A stretch of DNA of 58,399 nucleotides, from assembly GCA_009377755.1 (NCBI GenBank), contig WHTM01000032.1, forward strand, positions 1 to 58,399. Direction: 5' to 3'. The notes under the pieces are model-generated. The model worked only from the letters and a program-made list of their open reading frames with translations, made no database searches and was not told the DNA's origin. This stretch comes from Hyphomicrobiales bacterium. Its GTDB lineage: Bacteria > Pseudomonadota > Alphaproteobacteria > Rhizobiales > Xanthobacteraceae. The position numbers were made by a program, and so were the translations under genes. Below, one piece after another: positions 32,041 to 40,272 of this stretch (position 1 is the stretch's first letter; every line of letters starts with the position of its first letter).

Positions 32041-32466
32041 CGACATCGGTGACGCCGAAAAGCGCCGTTTGCGATCATGGTCCCGCCGCCATCAACCTTT
32101 GGCTTACTGCCGTGAATATGTTTATTTCCGGACATTATGTTTCGTCTCAGATTTTTTTGCGTCTGAAATGTGGCGAATACCACATCCGATAAATTCATAT
32201 TTCAAGTTATTTCTTAAGTACTGTTGCAATCGTGCACTAGACATGACGATTTGTGGGAATACTATGCGGCCATCCTATGGGGTTAGTTTGAGAAGTTCCG
32301 ACCAAGCAAGCCAATGTGGCACGGACGCAACACAGTCCGATAAAGTGGGCGGACCTCAAGCGACCCCGTGGTCAATCGCGGGAACCCCGTATCGTGCGGG
32401 ACGTTATCGCTTCACTGCGCAGCTCCGCGAACTAGGGCGGTCGCTGGCTTTTTGGGGAGAGTGACC
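32041..32466. other. Low-GC spacer between the two barrel genes
   Basis: About 425 bases; the part 32100-32250 is clearly AT-rich compared with the surroundings. No gene or strong hairpin found. It probably holds the promoter and untranslated leader of the second barrel gene, whose ATG has GGGGAGAG upstream. Confidence 0.5.
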
Positions 32467-33198
32467 ATGAAGCGTAATTTGGTGTCGGCCGTCGCCATTG
32501 CGGCGGCAATGGTTATGGGCGGCGTCGCAGAAGCGGCCGACATTCGTCAACCGCCGCCGGCGGTCAAGGCACCGGCCTATGTCGAACCGCTGTTCACCTG
32601 GACCGGCTTCTATATCGGCGGCAATATAGGTTACGGTTGGTCTGACGGTTCTGGGACCGTGACCAATACCGGCTTCTTCCCCGCGGCCATTGGCGCGCGG
32701 GGCCCCGTTTCCGGCGACGGCGACGGAATACTGGGCGGCGTACAGATCGGCTATAACTGGCAGAGTGGCGCCTTCGTGTACGGCATCGAGACCGACTTCC
32801 AGTTCTCGGGCGGCGAGGGAGACTTCCGCGGAAGGGTGGCACCGGGAGCTGCTAACCGCTTCGCCGGCACCGCTAAGAACGAATGGTTCGGCACGATCCG
32901 TGGGCGCCTCGGTTATGCGGTGGATACCTGGCTCGTCTACGTAACGGGCGGTGGTGCCTACACCCACAACAAAATCGACGGGGTGACCGGCACAGGCGTG
33001 CCCTTCTCAGCATCTGAAACAGGATGGACTTGGACGGTCGGCGGCGGCGTCGAAGCCGCCCTGTGGGCCAATTGGTCGGTGAAGGCCGAGTATCTCTACC
33101 TGGCCACACCGGATAGTGTGCCGACACCCGTTGGAACAAGCATCGACGGCGATGTCGACACACACGTCATTCGTGTCGGCGTGAACTACCGCTTCTGA
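32467..33198 (+). CDS. Outer-membrane beta-barrel protein (Omp25/31-like)
   Basis: 243 residues. Signal peptide MKRNLVSAVAIAAAMVMGGV, cleavage after AEA-AD. The family hallmarks are PLFTWTGFYIGGNIGYGWSD, GGVQIGYNWQSGAFVYGIET, GTIRGRLGYAVDTWLVYVTG, WTVGGGVEAALWANWSVKAE, YLYLAT and the ending VIRVGVNYRF. Stronger match to the Omp31 group than its neighbour because of the TGFYIGGN and ALWANWSVKAEYLY segments. A strong terminator follows, so expression is likely high. Confidence 0.93.
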   Translation: MKRNLVSAVAIAAAMVMGGVAEAADIRQPPPAVKAPAYVEPLFTWTGFYIGGNIGYGWSDGSGTVTNTGFFPAAIGARGPVSGDGDGILGGVQIGYNWQSGAFVYGIETDFQFSGGEGDFRGRVAPGAANRFAGTAKNEWFGTIRGRLGYAVDTWLVYVTGGGAYTHNKIDGVTGTGVPFSASETGWTWTVGGGVEAALWANWSVKAEYLYLATPDSVPTPVGTSIDGDVDTHVIRVGVNYRF

Positions 33199-33224
33199 TC
33201 ACAGCACGAGCCAGAGTTGACGTA

Positions 33225-33258
33225 ACGGGCCGGCGCATCGCGCCGGCCCGTTTCTTTT
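33225..33258 (+). terminator. Rho-independent terminator after the second barrel gene
   Basis: Perfect 12-bp stem ACGGGCCGGCGC / GCGCCGGCCCGT with a 3-nt loop, followed by TTCTTTTCG, 26 bases after the stop codon. Confidence 0.92.
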
Positions 33259-33300
33259 CGTGATTGATCGACCGTCTGCCAAAGGGACGTCGCGACACGC

Positions 33301-33909
33301 TCACGCGTGCACTGTGGTCGCCGCAAATGCCGGCACCTGTGCCGCGAAGCGGTCGAGCCAGGCGACCAGCCGCGGATGTTCGCTGCGCCATCGTCGGGCA
33401 AAGCGGAAGTCGAGATAGCCAAGCGCACAGGCGAGCGTGATCTGCCCCACGTCAGGTGTCGCATCGAGCGCAGGCGGCGCGGCTTCGAGCATCGCCATGC
33501 CGCGCGCAACCTTGTCGGTCTGATGCGCGACCCACTTCGGTTCATGCTTGTCGGCCGCGCGCCAGCGCCCCTCGTAGATCAGCAGGATCGATGCATCGAG
33601 GATGCCATCGCACAGCGCCTGCAGCCGCAGCGCCGCAAGTCGCGCGTCCCAGTCGCGCGGCAATATGCGACCGCCGCCGGCACGATGATCGAGATATTCG
33701 AGGACGACGCGCGAGTCGTAGATCGCCGTGCCATCCTCGATCAGCAGCACCGGAATTTTGCCGAGCGGATTCTGCCTGCGGACGCTGTCGTTGGGATCGA
33801 CGACGTCGGCAGGTTCAAACTCGACGTCGGCGGCGAGCCCGAGCACATCGGCACCAATCCGCACCTTGCGGCCGAACGGTGAGGGAGCTGCGGAGCGCAG
33901 AATCATCAT
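33301..33909 (-). CDS. Glutathione S-transferase family protein
   Basis: 202 residues. The N-terminal thioredoxin-like domain begins MMILRSAAPSPFGRKVRIGA (the Ser-Pro-Phe turn is where the catalytic Ser/Cys sits), with NPLGKIPVLLIEDGTAIYDS providing the cis-Pro and glutathione-binding motif. The C-terminal helical domain contains LACALGYLDFRFARRW, the usual N-capping segment. It conjugates or reduces substrates with glutathione; the substrate is unknown. Two adjacent ATGs (33909, 33906) are possible. Confidence 0.9.
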   Translation of the reverse strand: MMILRSAAPSPFGRKVRIGADVLGLAADVEFEPADVVDPNDSVRRQNPLGKIPVLLIEDGTAIYDSRVVLEYLDHRAGGGRILPRDWDARLAALRLQALCDGILDASILLIYEGRWRAADKHEPKWVAHQTDKVARGMAMLEAAPPALDATPDVGQITLACALGYLDFRFARRWRSEHPRLVAWLDRFAAQVPAFAATTVHA

Positions 33910-34024
33910 TGTGTGTTCGCACCTTCTGGAATTTGAAGAGATTGGATATGGCCGCGGCACGGCGGCGCGCGCCACGCTATTCGCCCCATAGCCGTCCGCC
34001 GGCGCGGTGCCGTTGCGGAATACG

Positions 34025-34240
34025 TCAGCCGGTGACCACTAGGTTCACAGCTTTCGGTCCCTTGCCCTTCTTGTCGGGCTCGACATCGAAGCTGATGCGC
34101 TGTCCTTCGTTGAGCGACTTGAGGCCGGCACGCTCGACGGCGGTGATGTGCACGAACACGTCGCGCCCGCCGTCATCCGGCTTGATGAAGCCGTAGCCAC
34201 GCTCACCGTTGAAGAACTTGACCACTCCGGTCTGGGCCAT
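34025..34240 (-). CDS. Cold-shock domain protein
   Basis: 71 residues: MAQTGVVKFFNGERGYGFIK carries RNP1 (GYGFIKP), then DVFVHITAVE carries RNP2, ending VEPDKKGKGPKAVNLVV. A single OB-fold that binds single-stranded RNA/DNA and melts secondary structure. GAGGAG lies 7 bases before the ATG at 34240. A longer frame to 34306 has no family support. The E-R in NGERGYGF (usually D/K-K/R) is within the normal range. Confidence 0.96.
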   Translation of the reverse strand: MAQTGVVKFFNGERGYGFIKPDDGGRDVFVHITAVERAGLKSLNEGQRISFDVEPDKKGKGPKAVNLVVTG

Positions 34241-34491
34241 CGGGAACTCCTCTCCCCGTGGTTGCTCCGCCGCCTGCCCCCACGGCACAACGGCTCGGCC
34301 GGACATTCGAATGCGGGGAAAGCGTCGGCATTCTCAGCCTCAGTCACTCCGCCGTGCCCCCCTTACGGAGGCGGAACGTCAAAGCCAGCCTGTGGATAGT
34401 GGACCAACGCGCGTCCGCTGGAAAGGGGACAGCCGGCGCAGCGTCTATTTTTCGCGGGCAAGCCAATCGAGACGCGGGTGAATGAGAAACG

Positions 34492-34563
34492 GCACAGCGC
34501 AGGCACGGGATGCTTCAGCACGTCGGCAACATTGCCGGCGCGGAACGTGTGCCGGCGGTTCAT
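34492..34563 (-). pseudogene. Remnant of rlmJ (23S rRNA A2030 methyltransferase), first 24 codons
   Basis: Starting at ATG 34563, MNRRHTFRAGNVADVLKHPV then PALC matches the very conserved start of RlmJ. After that the frame continues as unrelated sequence (RFSFTRVSIGLPAKNRRC...) with no methyltransferase motifs, so over 90% of the gene is missing. The start overlaps the stop of a 19-codon frame (ATGA). Confidence 0.75.
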
Positions 34564-34619
34564 CGCCGCCCGCCGGCCTCGCTGGCACTGAAAGGCAGGT
34601 CGCCGCCGCGCTCGGTCAT
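34560..34619 (-). CDS. 19-aa ORF coupled to RNase T2 and the rlmJ remnant
   Basis: MTERGGDLPFSASEAGGRR. Its ATG overlaps the RNase T2 stop (ATGA) and its stop overlaps the rlmJ remnant's ATG (again ATGA). The peptide has no known domain. It may be the remains of a larger gene or a coupling ORF. Confidence 0.3.
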   Translation of the reverse strand: MTERGGDLPFSASEAGGRR

Positions 34620-35296
34620 CCGCCACGCACCGGCGGCATCAGCAGCTTGTCGCGGCGGCAGGCACGCCGGTCGATCTCGGGACATTCGCGGAAGCCGAAT
34701 TCCTTTGTCATGCAGACGCGGACCTCGCGCAGCCGCCTGGCTGAGCAGCCCACCGCGATCCCGGCGCTGCTCAATCCGGGATTGGCCTCGACGAAGGCCT
34801 CCTCCACTTCGGCGGGCGTCACGGTCAGCGGTGCCGCCAGCGCGAGGTACTGGTCCGGGATCTTCACCGCGGCGCGCGCCTTGCGGATCGTCTCGAAATA
34901 GCGCGACGCGCTCTGCCCGGAACACACCCCGTGCCGATCCCATTCGTGGAAGATCAGGCGCGGGCTCGGCATCAGATCGAGCATCGCGGAAACGATGCCG
35001 CGGGAGAGCCGCGGCGCCGGGTTCTGGCAGTATTCCGGGAAGCCCTTTTCGTATTGAGGCCACAGCCCGTGCACGACAAAGGAAAACGGCCGCGCGCTGC
35101 ATTGCGGCTGCCGCGCCGCCCGGTCGGGGTTGCGCTCGCTGGCCTCTTCGCAGAACGACGGGGACCACGACAGCGACAGGACATAGAAGTCGAACTCGCC
35201 GGGCTTGTTCTGCCGCAGATCCTGGGCCAGCGCGGGACCAGCCGCGACGAAAACTGCTGCGGCGACGACCAACGCGCGAAACACAACCTGGACCAT
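34616..35296 (-). CDS. Secreted ribonuclease T2 family protein
   Basis: 226 residues from ATG 35296 with a signal peptide (VFRALVVAAAVFVAAGPALA). Both catalytic segments are intact: CAS1 FVVHGLWPQ and CAS2 FHEWDRHGVCSG, with the three essential His/Glu residues and cysteines for disulfides. It cleaves RNA non-specifically in the periplasm through a 2',3'-cyclic intermediate (RNase I-like). Short reach to 35308 exists only through a TTG. Confidence 0.93.
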   Translation of the reverse strand: MVQVVFRALVVAAAVFVAAGPALAQDLRQNKPGEFDFYVLSLSWSPSFCEEASERNPDRAARQPQCSARPFSFVVHGLWPQYEKGFPEYCQNPAPRLSRGIVSAMLDLMPSPRLIFHEWDRHGVCSGQSASRYFETIRKARAAVKIPDQYLALAAPLTVTPAEVEEAFVEANPGLSSAGIAVGCSARRLREVRVCMTKEFGFRECPEIDRRACRRDKLLMPPVRGG

Positions 35297-35411
35297 GGAT
35301 GCCCCCAAGACGCTGGAAACGCCAGAAACCTAGCGGACAAATAAGAACAATACAAGAACGAATTCTCGCGCGCCGGCCGGGATGACGATCCAGCGCGAGC
35401 ACAGTTGGAAG

Positions 35412-35870
35412 CTAAGGCCGCGCCATCCGGCAGGACGGGTGGTAGGCCCAGTTCCGGTCATAGCCGACAACGCACCACTGCACACCCCAGCTGCTGCCGA
35501 TGAACCCGGTATCCTCGCCGATCCAGTAATAGACCGGGCGCGCCTTTCCGTCGGAGATCCACGCCCGCGCGGCACAGAAGCGGCGGGGGATGAGGTCCCG
35601 GTCCCACGGCCGGAACGCCGTCTCACGGATGCGATCGATGCCGACGATCGCCAGCGCGGAATTCCAGAAGCGCCTTTCCTTGGTGGCAAAGCCGGAGCTG
35701 ATTTCGGCAAGCGCCGCAGGGTCGTCGCATGCGGGAAGGACAGCGCCGTAGCGCGGACCTTCGAGCCAGAAATTCTTTTCCAGCCCGCTGGCCGCCCGAG
35801 CCTGACCGCCGAGGCTCGCCGTGGCGGCAAACAGGGTCACCCACAACAACACAAGGACGCGGCCAACCAT
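35412..35870 (-). CDS. Conserved secreted protein, unknown function
   Basis: 152 residues from ATG 35870; signal peptide VGRVLVLLWVTLFAATASLG, cleavage near ARA-AS. The mature part contains WLEGPRYGAVLPACDDPAAL, FWNSALAIVGIDRIRETAFR, IPRRFCAARAWISDGKARPV and VQWCVVGYDRNWAYHPSCR. Four cysteines suggest two disulfide bonds. I recall this type of protein in Hyphomicrobiales, with no assigned function. It precedes the RNase T2 gene by about 115 bases on the same strand. Confidence 0.75.
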   Translation of the reverse strand: MVGRVLVLLWVTLFAATASLGGQARAASGLEKNFWLEGPRYGAVLPACDDPAALAEISSGFATKERRFWNSALAIVGIDRIRETAFRPWDRDLIPRRFCAARAWISDGKARPVYYWIGEDTGFIGSSWGVQWCVVGYDRNWAYHPSCRMARP

Positions 35871-36127
35871 AGCCTCTCTCCACGACACCAGACACGACGA
35901 TGATCGCTTTCGACGGTGCCGCGCCCACAACGGACGGTCAAGCTTCGTCGCGCCATTGCCGATCGCCACATACCGTAATCCTACCGGCATTTGACCACAG
36001 ATTTCTGCCACCCACGCCAACTTGACCACAGCAAAAATTAGTGCCGCGCGCGACTACCGCCCGGGGACGCGGACGCATAAGGTTCGTCATCCGCCTCGCT
36101 GATTCGAAAAGGCATGCGGGAGGGGCC

Positions 36128-36601
36128 ATGGCTGTTCTGCATCAGGTCGAGTCCGTTCAATCGATCTTCGGTTTGCAGGCAGCCGGACGCCTGATGGCCG
36201 AAATCGTCGCGCCGTGGGTGCAGGATCTCGGCCTGCTGGTGGAGAGCGTCGAATCCAGCCGCCCGCGCGGCGCCCCGGCGGAATGGCATCCGGGCGCGGT
36301 GATCCGCCTGCCGTTCTCGGCGAGGCTGTGCCACGACGGCGGCGCCGTATGCGGACAAGCTTTGATGGCCGTCGCCGACACCGCCATGGTGTTTGCCTGC
36401 TCGGCGGCCTGGAACAGATATCGGCCGATGTCTCCGATCGACCAGACCACGCATTTCCTGCGGCCGGTGGACTTTGACGTCCTCGCCGACGCCCGCGTCA
36501 TCCGGATCAGCCGCACGACGAGTTTCGGCCGGGTAACCATCATGAGCGCGTCGGATCACGAGCCTGTCGGCATGGTCTCCGGCGCTTATGCGATGCTGTG
36601 A
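36128..36601 (+). CDS. PaaI-type hotdog thioesterase
   Basis: 157 residues. The central helix CHDGGAVCGQALMAVADTAM with catalytic Asp in the G-x-ADTAM stretch, the preceding AVIRLPFSARL strand and the TTHFLRPVDFDVLADARVIR strand are the hotdog-fold acyl-CoA thioesterase pattern. The HGG motif reads HDGGAVCG here. It hydrolyses an aryl- or acyl-CoA; the substrate is not known. GGGAGGGG lies before the ATG at 36128; the longer frame to 36041 is not used. Confidence 0.82.
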   Translation: MAVLHQVESVQSIFGLQAAGRLMAEIVAPWVQDLGLLVESVESSRPRGAPAEWHPGAVIRLPFSARLCHDGGAVCGQALMAVADTAMVFACSAAWNRYRPMSPIDQTTHFLRPVDFDVLADARVIRISRTTSFGRVTIMSASDHEPVGMVSGAYAML

Positions 36602-36685
36602 CACCGCGCCGTCGTATTGTTGCACCATTGCCGCGGGATCATACACATCTACGATGGTGCCATTGACCTGGATTGGATTGCCGCG

Positions 36686-36982
36686 ATGCCACGAATGCTC
36701 TTTGCCCTGCTGCTGTTGGTCACGCCGCTAACCAGCGCAAATGCCGGTGTTGGTCCGTTCGAGGCCAACGACACCGGCGGCATCATCGCCTGGTCGCCCT
36801 CCGCTCACCGGCATGCGCGGGTGATCGCGCGGGAGCACTGCGCGCGCTACGGCAAGGTTGCGCGGATCACCAGCGTGAATGCACGCTATGGGAACTATAT
36901 CGCCTTCGCCTGCCGCTTCCCGCGCGCCTATGTGGTGCGCCATCACAAGCACAAGCCCGTGGTGCTGCGCGTGCGGTATTAG
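36686..36982 (+). CDS. Small secreted hypothetical protein, 98 aa
   Basis: Signal peptide MPRMLFALLLLVTPLTSANA, then GPFEANDTGGIIAWSPSAHR, IAREHCARYGKVARITSVNA and RYGNYIAFACRF. The ANDTGGIIxWSP and YGxYIAFxC motifs are ones I recall from a widespread group of small Bradyrhizobium exported proteins. Two cysteines may form one disulfide bond. The function is unknown. Confidence 0.75.
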   Translation: MPRMLFALLLLVTPLTSANAGVGPFEANDTGGIIAWSPSAHRHARVIAREHCARYGKVARITSVNARYGNYIAFACRFPRAYVVRHHKHKPVVLRVRY

Positions 36983-37003
36983 GAAAACTCGCGCGCGCCC
37001 CTC

Positions 37004-37142
37004 GTGCCCTCTCCCCTTGAGGGGAAAGGCCTGCTCGGCGCTTCAACGAAAAAGGATGGGTGAGGAATGATGCTGCAACCCCTCACCCATCCGTGTTCGC
37101 TGCACCTTCTGCGCTGCCCTCTCCCTCAAGGGGAGAGGGCAC
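37004..37142. repeat. Nested palindrome, CCCTCTCCCCTTGAGGGG type
   Basis: Outer arms GTGCCCTCTCCCCTTGAGGG and CCCTCAAGGGGAGAGGGCAC, inner arms GGATGGGTGAGG and CCTCACCCATCC. Same general class as the block inside glyS. Confidence 0.85.
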
Positions 37143-37183
37143 AAATAACGATCGCCCACAGCTGGTCGCTGTCACCAGCAGTT

Positions 37184-37337
37184 CAGCCAACGCTCCGCCG
37201 CCCGTATTCTTTGCGAGGCGCCGGGTCCGCCTGTCCCCTTTTCCTTTCCCCGAAAGGGAATGGAGCGCACCCGATCTCGGGTCTACCCGAGATCGGCACC
37301 AATGAGAGTGCACAAGTCGGGTGAACCCGACTTGTGT
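37184..37337. repeat. CCGCCGCCCGTATTCTT repeat, copy 2
   Basis: CCAACGCTCCGCCGCCCG, then CTCGGGTCTACCCGAG and CAAGTCGGGTGAACCCGACT in the same order as at 5743-6049. Confidence 0.75.
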
Positions 37338-37710
37338 TAGGCGCCAGGGGGGTTTGCGAGACCCCCTTTGGCGGACCAATGACGCTGGTCCGCCGCGCGC
37401 CCACGGCAGAGCCCTGTTACCAGGACCCGCCGCTTTCGGGGCGCGCGGGCCCAGTGACGTAGGGCCCGGCGCCTCCCGGCGCTCCACTCGCAGACAAGCA
37501 AGCGCACACTGCGCAGCCTGACTGCGACGGCACCGCGCATTGAGGTGCCGCCCCCGCTCGACCCGCGACGCCTCGAGTGCGCCGTGGTGCAAGCGAAGGT
37601 CTCTGACTATATGCCTAGGTATTTAATCTTGTCTAGCCGAGGGTCGTGTCTCATCAAACTGAGACACTACCAAGCGGGCACCGCGAGAAGCCGCCCCGAA
37701 CGCCTGCCGA

Positions 37711-38700
37711 TCAGGCCTCCGCGCTCCTTGATCCTTCGGTCCGGTTCACGTGATGCTTCGACGCATCCACGACGTCATAGACGAGGCCGAGTTTCTCCAG
37801 ACCGCGGATGATCAGGCCGTTGAGATCGAATTCGTACCAGGCGTGAGAGATGTAGGCGTCGCGTGGAAAGCGGTGATGGTTGTTGTGCAGGCCCTCGCCG
37901 AACGTGACGATCGTCATGACAAGCTGGTTGGTCGACTCATCCTTCGTCTCGTCGAAGCGACGATAGCCAAGCTGGTGGCACACCGAGCCGACGGCAACGC
38001 TCGTCATGACCACGAGATAGGCGCGGAAGAAGCCCGCGAACAGAACCGTGCCCCACATCGCGTGGACGCCGCCGAAGGCATAGCCCCACGCGGCCGGTAT
38101 GCCGACCATGGAAAGAAAGTACCAGAACCAGCGCGTCCGGGTGAAAAACATCACCATCGGATCGGAGAGCATGTCCTTGGCGTAGACGCTGTTGTCCGTC
38201 ATCGTGTCGTCGAACACCCAGCGGCTCTGCGCATGCAGCCAGCGCTTGAGCTTCCCGGTAATGGCGACGCCCTTGCCGTCGACATAGGGGCTGTGCGGGT
38301 CGCCGACATGATCGGCGTAAAGATGGTGCCGGCGATGATTGCCGACCCATTTCAGCAGCGATCCCTGACAGGCCATCTGGCCAATGGCGCAGAAGAAGAA
38401 TTTGACCGGTGTGTCGCACCGGAAACTGCGATGGACGAGCATGCGATGCACGCCGGCGCCGATGCCAAGTGTCGTCAGTGCATACATGATCGCGAACAGC
38501 GACCATTCGACCCAGCCCAGGCCTTGGGTGAACGCCCAGGCGAGGCCGACGATGGAACCGCTGATCAGCGTTGCGAAGAGAACAGCGCTCTCGACGCGCT
38601 TCGCACGGACCAGCGGACCGCCGATGATGACACCGGTCGGCAAACTCGGATGCGCCTCGGGAGCGGCTGCATCGACTTCGTGATACGCGGCTACGGACAT
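37711..38700 (-). CDS. Acyl-CoA/acyl-lipid delta-9 fatty acid desaturase
   Basis: 329 residues from ATG 38700. The three histidine boxes of the membrane diiron desaturases are present: HRMLVHR, HRRHH (in WVGNHRRHHLYADHVGDPHS) and HNNHH (in FGEGLHNNHHRF). Hydrophobic segments include VLFATLISGSIVGLAWAFT, FAIMYALTTLGIGAG and FAGFFRAYLVVMTSVAVGSV. It introduces a cis double bond into membrane acyl chains. A perfect TTAA-N7-TTAA motif lies 33 bases upstream of the start. Confidence 0.93.
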   Translation of the reverse strand: MSVAAYHEVDAAAPEAHPSLPTGVIIGGPLVRAKRVESAVLFATLISGSIVGLAWAFTQGLGWVEWSLFAIMYALTTLGIGAGVHRMLVHRSFRCDTPVKFFFCAIGQMACQGSLLKWVGNHRRHHLYADHVGDPHSPYVDGKGVAITGKLKRWLHAQSRWVFDDTMTDNSVYAKDMLSDPMVMFFTRTRWFWYFLSMVGIPAAWGYAFGGVHAMWGTVLFAGFFRAYLVVMTSVAVGSVCHQLGYRRFDETKDESTNQLVMTIVTFGEGLHNNHHRFPRDAYISHAWYEFDLNGLIIRGLEKLGLVYDVVDASKHHVNRTEGSRSAEA

Positions 38701-38732
38701 CGGACAGCACTCTGACGGTTCGATACTATGCG

Positions 38733-38747
38733 TTAAGTAATTATTAA
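38733..38747. promoter_or_regulatory. CtrA-type box upstream of the desaturase
   Basis: TTAAGTAATTATTAA is an exact TTAA-N7-TTAA, the consensus for the alphaproteobacterial cell-cycle regulator CtrA. It stands 33 bases before the desaturase ATG. Some such matches arise by chance in AT-rich spacers. Confidence 0.45.
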
Positions 38748-38798
38748 ACCATGATATACTGCAAAATGCAATCACTGAGGGCGCCTGCCCTCATCTCA

Positions 38799-39551
38799 CT
38801 ACCTCCAGTCCCCGAGCACCGCCTGCACCAGCGTCAGCGCGGCGACGGCGGCGGTATCGGCGCGCAGGATGCGCGGCCCGAGCGCCAGACGCACGACGTT
38901 CGGCAGCCGCAGCAACGTGGCACGCTCGGCCTCGGCAAACCCGCCCTCCGGACCGATGCAGACGGCAAGCGGCATCGCACCTCGGCCGGTGACCGCTGCC
39001 GACAGCGCCGCAACGGGCTCGCGCACCTCCGCGTCCTCGTCGCAGAAGATCATCAACCGCGCCGGATCGAAGGCCGCGACCGCGGCGTGCAGCCCCAGCG
39101 GTGCGGCGATTTCCGGCAGGGCGAGGATGCCGCACTGCTCGGCAGCCTCGACGGCATTCGCGCGCATGCGGTCGAGATTGACGCGCGTCACCTGCACGTG
39201 CTGCGTCATCACCGGCTGGAGCCGCGACACCCCCATCTCCACCGCCTTCTGCACCATGTAGTCGAGCCGGGCGTGCTTGAGCGGAGCGAACAGCAGATGC
39301 AGGTCATCCACAGCCGGCTGCATCCGGGTCTGATCGGCGACCGTCACCGTGACGTTGCGCCGGCCGGCCAGCGTCACCGTTGACCGCCACTCGCCGTCGC
39401 GGCCGTTGAAAACCAGCACCGAATCGCCGGGGCGTAACCGCAGCACATTGGCAAGGTAGTTCGCCTGCTCGCGGTCGAGCGCAACGGTCGCGCCCGCTGC
39501 CAGCGGCGCGGCGACATAGAGTCTAGGCGAGCGGAAGTCGTACCGAGCCAC
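38799..39551 (-). CDS. rsmE: 16S rRNA (uracil1498-N3)-methyltransferase
   Basis: 250 residues from a GTG. N-terminal PUA-like part SPRLYVAAPLAAGATVALDR and YLANVLRLRPGDSVLVFNG, then the SPOUT knot: KAVEMGVSRLQPVMTQHVQV, AEQCGILALPEIA, LAVCIGPEGGFAEAE and LALGPRILRADTAAVAAL. RsmE methylates U1498 of 16S rRNA. Divergent from the small secreted protein and ubiA. Confidence 0.95.
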   Translation of the reverse strand: MARYDFRSPRLYVAAPLAAGATVALDREQANYLANVLRLRPGDSVLVFNGRDGEWRSTVTLAGRRNVTVTVADQTRMQPAVDDLHLLFAPLKHARLDYMVQKAVEMGVSRLQPVMTQHVQVTRVNLDRMRANAVEAAEQCGILALPEIAAPLGLHAAVAAFDPARLMIFCDEDAEVREPVAALSAAVTGRGAMPLAVCIGPEGGFAEAERATLLRLPNVVRLALGPRILRADTAAVAALTLVQAVLGDWR

Positions 39552-39792
39552 CGAGCCCCTTCCTGATCGTTCGAGCCCATTCGGCCGTCCGTATACCGCC
39601 TGCGCCCTTTTGCCCCCGAACGGGCAAATTATTCAGCGACAAGAACGGCCTGCAATCCAACGCCGTCTTGGGCCTTTGCCAGACGAGCCGCGATTGTGCC
39701 ATCCTGCCGCCTTCCCGCCCGATTCCACAGGTCTTTATTGGACTGATTCGGTCATGTCAGAGCTGAAGGTACCTGGTTACAAAGGACGTGGG

Positions 39793-40272
39793 ATGAAGCT
39801 TGGCCATGCCATTCCCTTCGCCGCGGTACTCGTCTTGACAGCCGTCACGGACGCCGCAGCGCAATTTCCGCCGCAGCAGCAACCGCCCTGCTTCAACGAA
39901 TTCATGCCGCTGCGCAATGAGGCGGAGAAGCGCGGCACCGCCATTCAGGCGGCGAGCAAGCGAAAGGCGCCGCGCGAAGAGGTCTGCACGCTGTTCCGGC
40001 GATTCGCCGAGGCCGAGGCGAAGTACGTCAAGTATGCCGAGACCAATGCGACATGGTGCGGCATCCCGGCCGAAGCCGTCAAGCAGATGAAGTCCAATCA
40101 CGGTCAGACGCTGAAGATCCGCCGGCAGGTCTGCGCCGCCGCTGCGCCCGCCCAACCGCGCGGGCCGAGCCTCGGCGACGCCCTCGGCACCACCCCCACA
40201 CCCCACTCCTCGACGCGGACCGGGCGCGGCACCTTCGATACGCTGACCGGCGCCAATCCGTTGACCCGATGA
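39793..40272 (+). CDS. Conserved secreted protein upstream of ubiA
   Basis: 159 residues. Signal peptide MKLGHAIPFAAVLVLTAVTD, cleavage near AAA-QF. The mature part PPCFNEFMPLRNEAEKRGTA, then VCTLFRRFAEAEAKYVKYAE, TWCGIPAEAVKQMKSNHGQT and IRRQVCAAAA is helical with four spaced cysteines. I recall this protein as a constant neighbour of ubiA in Bradyrhizobium relatives. The stop overlaps the ubiA start by 4 bases. AAAGGA precedes the ATG at 39793; an in-frame ATG at 39754 is the alternative. Confidence 0.78.
   Translation: MKLGHAIPFAAVLVLTAVTDAAAQFPPQQQPPCFNEFMPLRNEAEKRGTAIQAASKRKAPREEVCTLFRRFAEAEAKYVKYAETNATWCGIPAEAVKQMKSNHGQTLKIRRQVCAAAAPAQPRGPSLGDALGTTPTPHSSTRTGRGTFDTLTGANPLTR

Larger units (their letters stand above)
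36983..37710. other. Repeat-rich gene-free stretch
   Basis: Holds a 139-bp palindrome (37004-37142), a copy of the CCGCCGCCCGTATTCTT repeat (37184-37337), then to about 37590 a GC-rich block with several hairpins (for example GGGGGTTTGCGAGACCCCC), and a perfect 8-bp hairpin GTGTCTCA/TGAGACAC at 37646-37667. No gene supported. Confidence 0.7.

Noticed and set aside
37646-37667. GTGTCTCA/TGAGACAC hairpin as terminator of the desaturase gene
   Set aside because: A perfect stem, but no T-run follows on the relevant strand. It is recorded only within the gap description.
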